A DNA stretch of 64,000 nt. Origin: Clostridia bacterium. Lineage in GTDB: Bacteria > Bacillota > Clostridia > Christensenellales > CAG-917. This document shows, piece after piece, positions 59,290 to 64,000 of the stretch (positions are counted from its first letter, which is position 1; every line of letters starts with the position of its first letter). The stretch is from positions 1 to 64,000 of the forward strand of contig CAAFLX010000039.1 of NCBI GenBank assembly GCA_900763875.1, in the 5' to 3' direction. The notes beneath the pieces are model-generated. The model saw nothing but the letters and a program-made list of their open reading frames with translations. It was not told where the DNA came from and ran no database searches. The position numbers and the translations under genes were made by a program.

Positions 59290-61209
59290 CTAGTTTTCAT
59301 CACCAAGATGCGCTCGCGATTTGCGAACGAGAATGGTCGAAATCGTCACAACAAGCACAACGCCAAGAGCGCAGGCAAGAGCTATCGTCACATAATCGAG
59401 AGTTTTGGATTGTGTATTTTGCGCGTTTTCAACGATTATAATGGTTTCGGCGGTGAAATAATCGCCGATTTTTGCTTTCACAACGTATTCTCCGACGTTA
59501 CTAAACCTATACGCAATATTCTTCTCGGTTGCCACATAATCGTCGGTTGCAACGTACTTGTCGTTGACGTACCACATCACGGCGGTCGAAGGTTTCATAT
59601 CCTTAAACACTTCGTCTTTGATAGAAAACTCCACGATTCCGCCCTTTTCGACGTGAATTTTTCCATCTTCGGCGGTCAATTTTTCGTTGTCTTGCGCAAA
59701 ATCTATCTTGATTTGTTTTGTTTCGGACTCGGTGTATTCCACCCAACAAACTTTGAGCGTACAGGACGCGCTTTTGCTCAAATTCTCGCTCCCGTTGTGA
59801 TATTGCCAAGTGGCGGAAATATTGACGGAATATTCCTTGTTTTCGGGCAAAAACTCAAATATGAACGGGTCGCTTTGCGCGGCGCGTGCAACGCCGTCTA
59901 CTCTCCACTCGACAGTGCCGCATCCGTCGTAAACGTACGGCAAAACTTCAAGACGGAGCTTGACCGTCTTGACAGAATTTATATATTGTGTAAAGTCGCC
60001 GCCGCTCTTGTCGGCGGTGATTTTCGCTCTAATATCATCGGATAAAAGCTCGTTAAAGCTGAACACTCCAAACGTAAATTTATCCTTTGAAACGGTTTGA
60101 TCGTATGCGTTTTTGACATAATCGGCAATCTCGGTGTACGTCTTTGTTTCCAAGCCGTTTGCGGCGCAAAACGCACGGTCTTTGAGCAGCGCAAGCGCGC
60201 TTGCAAACGAGATTATCGGCGTTGCCATACTCGTGCCGCTCAAAGTTTTATACTCGTCTTGAGTGTATCCGTTCGCGCTCCAAATCGCAGTGCCGGGCGC
60301 GCAAATATCGTATGCCGAGCCGTAGTTAGAGTTGTTTGCAAGAGCCTTTTTGCCGTCGTTTTCGGTGTAATTCATCACCCCGATTACGTTTTTGTTTGCG
60401 GCTGGGAAATAGCATTTGCCGGGCGATAAAAACTTATCCGCCGTGGAGCGACCGTTGTTGCCGGCTGCCGCCACGAAAACGGCTTTTTTGGCGTCATTAT
60501 CGCTCACCATATCAAATTCGGTCGTGCCGCCGGTGGCAACGCCCTCGTCGGCGATTGACATATTCACGACGTCCGCACCGTTGTCAAGCGCAAATTTGAT
60601 TGCCTTTGCAACCGATTCTGACGAAAAATTCGCCTTTGCGCCCGTCGAGGCTTTTATTGGCATAATTTTGATGTATTTTTCAAGGTTTAATTCGTGAATA
60701 AGAGTGGCAAGTATGCCTGCAACGTGCGTTCCGTGTCGGTTTGAGGCGTCGTCGGTTGCGTCCTTGTCGCTCGAGGCGGTATTCTTTGCAATTATTCTGC
60801 CTGCCTCGTCACGATAAAAAACGTCGTATTTGCCGACAATATCGTCGGTTTTTTTGCCGTTTTCATCATATTTTCCCGTAAAAATCTCGTGTTCGAGCGC
60901 AACTCCCGTATCGACAACCGCCACGACAACGGGCTTTTTTTCAAGCTGTGAAAAGTCGTAATCCTCGTTTGAAAACCATTCGTTTACAATGCTTTTCACC
61001 TTGTCCAAATCGAGGTTGTTTGCATTGCACTGCCAGTCCAAATTCTTATCTTTTACAGCGGTAACATAGCCATCGGGACACACCGCGTGCGCAACGTCGG
61101 GCGCAAAAATAATGGATAAAAACAAAACGAGGACAACCGCGCTCACAAAAATTCGCAATGCGGATGCCCTTGCAGATGTCTTTTTTTCAAAAAATTTGCC
61201 CATTATCAT
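59290..61209 (-). CDS. Membrane-anchored subtilisin-like serine protease (S8)
   Basis: A signal peptide (about to DVAHA) is followed directly by the S8 catalytic domain, with VVAVVDTGVALEHEIF (Asp), RHGTHVAGILATL (His) and LSGTSMATPIISFASAL (Ser). A recognisable inhibitor prodomain is missing or very short. Ig-like or PKD-like beta domains (about 400-580) follow, and the protein ends with a single TM helix and RKSRAHLGDEN. It should therefore be displayed on the cell surface facing outward. Length is about 639 residues. The start at 61209 or 61203 cannot be settled. It is next to the WG-repeat gene and is cotranscribed with it. Confidence 0.85.
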   Translation of the reverse strand: MIMGKFFEKKTSARASALRIFVSAVVLVLFLSIIFAPDVAHAVCPDGYVTAVKDKNLDWQCNANNLDLDKVKSIVNEWFSNEDYDFSQLEKKPVVVAVVDTGVALEHEIFTGKYDENGKKTDDIVGKYDVFYRDEAGRIIAKNTASSDKDATDDASNRHGTHVAGILATLIHELNLEKYIKIMPIKASTGAKANFSSESVAKAIKFALDNGADVVNMSIADEGVATGGTTEFDMVSDNDAKKAVFVAAAGNNGRSTADKFLSPGKCYFPAANKNVIGVMNYTENDGKKALANNSNYGSAYDICAPGTAIWSANGYTQDEYKTLSGTSMATPIISFASALALLKDRAFCAANGLETKTYTEIADYVKNAYDQTVSKDKFTFGVFSFNELLSDDIRAKITADKSGGDFTQYINSVKTVKLRLEVLPYVYDGCGTVEWRVDGVARAAQSDPFIFEFLPENKEYSVNISATWQYHNGSENLSKSASCTLKVCWVEYTESETKQIKIDFAQDNEKLTAEDGKIHVEKGGIVEFSIKDEVFKDMKPSTAVMWYVNDKYVATDDYVATEKNIAYRFSNVGEYVVKAKIGDYFTAETIIIVENAQNTQSKTLDYVTIALACALGVVLVVTISTILVRKSRAHLGDEN

Positions 61210-61231
61210 TAAGCCGCCGAGCAAATCTAGC

Positions 61232-62218
61232 TCAAATCCAAGTTATTTTGCCCTCGGTGGTTATCGTCCCCCACTTTCCGTCCTTCTTGATTTTGGCCTC
61301 GCCGTTCTCAAACGGGGTTGCGGCGTCGTACTCGAAGGGAATGACAACCTCGTTGTTTTTGTTGATATAGCCGCACTTTTCGCCTTTGCAGACCATTGCG
61401 AGTCCCTCGGAAAAGCTCATTGCGGTGTCGTAGTCAAGAGGGATGACGACGTTGTTTTCCTCGTCGATATAGCCGCATTTCTCGTCGATTTCAACAGATG
61501 CAAGCCCCTCTTTGAACGCAAAAATCTCGTCGTACATTGTGGGAATGACGATTTTGAATCCGTTTGAATATCCCCACTTGCCGCCTTTTAGAACCTTGCG
61601 CCATTGACCGGGTTTTAACGGTTCAGTGAGCTTTTCAACGGTTTTTTGCGGTTTTTTGTCCTGTTTTTGGCTTGAATTTTGCTTGTTTTGAGGCTTTTGG
61701 CTTGCCCTATCCGACAAACCAAACTTGGACGCGCGCTCGCTCTTACCGCTCTTGTCGGCTTTTGTGCCCTCGCGCTCCGCCTTTTCGTTTTTTTGTGCGG
61801 TCGGTTTTTTGTCGCCCTTTTGGTTGCCGCCTTTTCGCTCGTCGGAGTTTGCGCCGCCCTTGTCGGCTTTTGCGCTTTGGGTTTTGTCGCTCTTTGTTTG
61901 TGTGCCGTCCGCGTTTTGCGGTTTTGGCGGTTCGGGGCGCAAGCACATATCCTTTGCTTTCAGTGCGTCTTTGACCTCAAAAAGTATCTTTTTGTTCAGC
62001 CCCTGCACCTTGTACATCTCTTTTTCGGTGCGGCGCACTAGGTCTTGCGCGCTTTGAATACGATTGTTTGCAAGCAACTCGCGCGTTGCTTCGCTTATCC
62101 CCAAATCCTCAAGCGTGAGCGAAAGTTGCTCTTTTGAGAATCTTGCCGTTTGTTCGTTTATGCTCTCTTGATTTTGCTTTGGAGAGCGGTTTTTATAATA
62201 ACGTTTTTTGTTTGCCAT
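61232..62218 (-). CDS. alpha-CTD-like helix-hairpin-helix domain fused to WG repeats
   Basis: Residues about 30-92 (LEDLGISEATRELLANNRIQSAQDL ... GLNKKILFEVKDALK) match the helix-hairpin-helix fold of the RNA polymerase alpha C-terminal domain. A highly charged Lys/Gln/Ala linker (about 93-195) follows. Three WG-type beta repeats come next: KWGYSNGFKIVIPTMYDEI, KCGYIDEENNVVIPLDYD and KCGYINKNNEVVIPFEYD, with a final KWGTITTEGKITWI. The fusion joins a DNA- or polymerase-contacting module with a repeat scaffold. WG proteins are common in Clostridia; this N-terminal partner is unusual to me. No signal peptide; it ends 23 bp before the protease start. Confidence 0.75.
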   Translation of the reverse strand: MANKKRYYKNRSPKQNQESINEQTARFSKEQLSLTLEDLGISEATRELLANNRIQSAQDLVRRTEKEMYKVQGLNKKILFEVKDALKAKDMCLRPEPPKPQNADGTQTKSDKTQSAKADKGGANSDERKGGNQKGDKKPTAQKNEKAEREGTKADKSGKSERASKFGLSDRASQKPQNKQNSSQKQDKKPQKTVEKLTEPLKPGQWRKVLKGGKWGYSNGFKIVIPTMYDEIFAFKEGLASVEIDEKCGYIDEENNVVIPLDYDTAMSFSEGLAMVCKGEKCGYINKNNEVVIPFEYDAATPFENGEAKIKKDGKWGTITTEGKITWI

Positions 62219-62303
62219 ACTTTTTCCTTTTTATTGATATTATCACACGCGCGCGAATATTTCAAGCAATATACTTATTATCTTGACTAATAAACTTAAT
62301 ATC

Positions 62304-62332
62304 TTGACTTAAATTGCCAATTTGTTTATACT
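62304..62332 (+). promoter_or_regulatory. Promoter directly upstream of the propeller-like gene
   Basis: TTGACT (62304-62309) and TATACT (62327-62332) are 17 bp apart. The predicted start near 62339-62340 coincides with the ATG. A second TTGACT lies at 62283. Confidence 0.65.
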
Positions 62333-62339
62333 TATATTT

Positions 62340-64000
62340 ATGAAACAGTCGGTTGAAATATCAAAAAAATCGTTGGCAATCTTGCTTTTCGTCGCCGTAT
62401 TTGCGGCGGTATTTACCCTTGCGCTCGACCTTGGCGCGCCAAATGTCGCAAACGCCGCCCAAGACAACTTCACAAGGGTGTTTCCTCAAAACAACTATTT
62501 TCAATCGGCAAATCCAACCCTCGTGAGCGCAAACGACAACTATCTCATCATCTATGATAAAGATGCAAAAACTTTGTTTGTGCGCCCAAACGACGCGTCC
62601 GACACCTACACGTATGCCGCCGATTTTGAACAAGTAGACTATCTTTTTATCCTCGATGACGTTGCGTTTTTGCAAGCGGACGGCAAGTATTTTACAATCG
62701 ACCTCACAAACAAAGAGGCAACATTAGCCGAGCGCACGCTCTCCTCTCCCTCGCAAATCACCTCGCTCGCAAGCGACGGCGTGCACCTTTATGCGCACTA
62801 TCTTGCAGGCGATTTGACAATATTCGACAAAAATCTCGACGTCGCTTTCGGCGTTGACAACCAAAACTCTTCCGACCTCGTTGGCAAAATCGTAATTGCA
62901 GGCGAAAACGATTGCCTATATGCGTTCCCCTTTGCCTACGGCAACGCGTTTTTCGTAAAATACAACGCAACAACAAAGAAAACCGAGGCGCACCCTATCT
63001 CTCAAAACGTCACCAAGGCATACGTCGGCGACGTTGTATATGCGCTTGCTCTCGTTCCTCAAACGGGGCAAAAAAACATCGTGTGCCTTGACAAACAAAG
63101 CGGCGAATTGCTCATTCAAACCGAGATTTACCCCACCACTTTCTTTGCGCATCGCAACAAACTTTTCACCATAGAGGACAAAAGCGTTGTTGTGTACACC
63201 CTCTCCGATGACAAAACCACGCTCGAGCGCACAACGTCAATCACGATGACGGGCGGCGACTTGTCCCACCTCGACAACCCTAGCGACCTATGCTCAACCG
63301 AGTCGGGAATCGTCGTTGCGGACTTTGGCAACAACCGCTTGGCGCATATCGACAAAAACGGCGTTATGACCGAAACCAAACTCGAACAATCTCCGATTGC
63401 CCTTGCAACGGCGGGCAACGAGATTTATTGCGCTTTTGAAAAAAAGGTGTGCAAAATTGCAGGCGAGCAAACAATCAAAACATACGAGCTTGAAGGCGTG
63501 CTTGACGTGGTGTATCTTGACAAACTCTACGTCCTTGCAAAAGACGGCGTTTACACGGCAATCGCCAACTCCCTCATCAAAATTCACTCCGTTGAAAACG
63601 GCAAGCGTATCGCAGTTGCCAAAGACGGCATAAACGTGTACGTACTCACCGCAACGAGCGTTGTTGCAATCAACCGAAACGGCGACAAACTTCTTGACCT
63701 TGCAAGCGGCAATTTTGAAACCGCCAAAGACTTTGCCGTCGATTATCAAGGCAAAGTTTTCATTGCGTTCGAGGACAAAATTACATCTTATTACGGTGGC
63801 GAAACTCAAACCGTTGTGCCCCGTTCCTCGTCAATGAAAGCGACGATAACAAGCGTATGCCTTGACAACTCCAACCTTCTTTTCACCGCAAAAGAGAGCT
63901 TTGTCGGCACAATGAGCACAAACGCAACCACCAAAGACAACTTTGAAAAGCAAGCCCCCGACCTTGCAGGCAAACCCTATTATTTTGCAAAAGCAACCGA
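62340..64000 (+). CDS. Secreted beta-propeller-like protein, 3' end outside the window
   Basis: The frame starts MKQSVEISKKSLAILLFVAV with a signal peptide ending NVANA, and is open to the window end (553 codons). Regular strand-turn units recur (LVSANDNYLIIYDKDAK, ITSLASDGVHLYAHYLAG, GIVVADFGNNRLAHIDKNG and ATAGNEIYCAFEKKVCKI), with NHL-like NNRLxxI in one, so a beta-propeller is likely. It lies divergently next to the WG-repeat and subtilase genes. No ribosome site is seen; transcription would begin at or next to the ATG. The function is unknown. Confidence 0.7.
   Translation, partial: MKQSVEISKKSLAILLFVAVFAAVFTLALDLGAPNVANAAQDNFTRVFPQNNYFQSANPTLVSANDNYLIIYDKDAKTLFVRPNDASDTYTYAADFEQVDYLFILDDVAFLQADGKYFTIDLTNKEATLAERTLSSPSQITSLASDGVHLYAHYLAGDLTIFDKNLDVAFGVDNQNSSDLVGKIVIAGENDCLYAFPFAYGNAFFVKYNATTKKTEAHPISQNVTKAYVGDVVYALALVPQTGQKNIVCLDKQSGELLIQTEIYPTTFFAHRNKLFTIEDKSVVVYTLSDDKTTLERTTSITMTGGDLSHLDNPSDLCSTESGIVVADFGNNRLAHIDKNGVMTETKLEQSPIALATAGNEIYCAFEKKVCKIAGEQTIKTYELEGVLDVVYLDKLYVLAKDGVYTAIANSLIKIHSVENGKRIAVAKDGINVYVLTATSVVAINRNGDKLLDLASGNFETAKDFAVDYQGKVFIAFEDKITSYYGGETQTVVPRSSSMKATITSVCLDNSNLLFTAKESFVGTMSTNATTKDNFEKQAPDLAGKPYYFAKAT

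Noticed and set aside
1..64000. CRISPR arrays
   Set aside because: No regularly spaced identical repeats with unique spacers were seen; the only regular array (53595-53726) has no spacers.

Overview
The window looks like a chromosome segment of an anaerobic, probably endospore-forming Bacillota (class Clostridia). The evidence is the Gram-positive gene order plsX-rnc-smc-ftsY-ylxM-ffh-rpsP-khpA-rimM-trmD-rbgA-rnhB-yraN-rplS, a spore protease gene (gpr) divergent from rpsT, a YlbJ-type sporulation membrane protein, a long Bacillus-type SRP RNA and an ackA-pta fermentation pair. I cannot name the genus.

Positions 1 to about 15,950 are accessory DNA downstream of rho. It holds two serine recombinases (one cut by the window edge and with a broken start), two 304-residue HUH-type rolling-circle Rep proteins, and origin-like repeats. 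Each Rep has a ~150-bp nested palindrome just after its stop codon and a ~370-bp conserved, palindrome-rich block upstream. A third copy of the terminal palindrome stands alone at 14227-14287. Between these units lie AT-rich cargo genes: a lipoprotein plus a 952-residue secreted ricin-lectin protein behind a leader-peptide/terminator element; a cytosine methyltransferase plus PLD-type restriction endonuclease; and a three-gene cassette (AAHN-repeat protein, HEPN-like RNX3H protein, lipoprotein) enclosed by 49-bp direct repeats. A sigma-like gene with an in-frame stop shows decay.

Positions 16,000-50,950 are mostly minus-strand housekeeping genes: rho, an MBL hydrolase, prs, hemW, lepA, a lipoprotein/GT-C fusion, the ribosome/SRP/SMC operon, plsX, rpmF, ackA, pta, ylbJ, rluA, an rRNA methyltransferase and a eukaryotic-type ileS. 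Plus-strand exceptions are a GDPD and tmcAL.

Positions 51,000-64,000 hold tRNA-Gly(CCC), an ABC exporter behind three copies of a 15-bp palindrome, a seven-unit tandem repeat, the SRP RNA, an EF-G-like GTPase with a changed G3 motif, murI, gpr, rpsT, a membrane-anchored subtilase, an alpha-CTD-like/WG-repeat fusion and a secreted propeller-like protein that runs off the window.

The strongest candidates for undescribed biology are (1) the Rep/palindrome modules that bracket cargo, (2) the direct-repeat-bounded HEPN-like cassette next to a restriction-modification pair, and (3) a family of ~120-bp structured repeats whose three copies each begin exactly at the stop codon of a minus-strand gene (ftsY, rpmF, EF-G-like).
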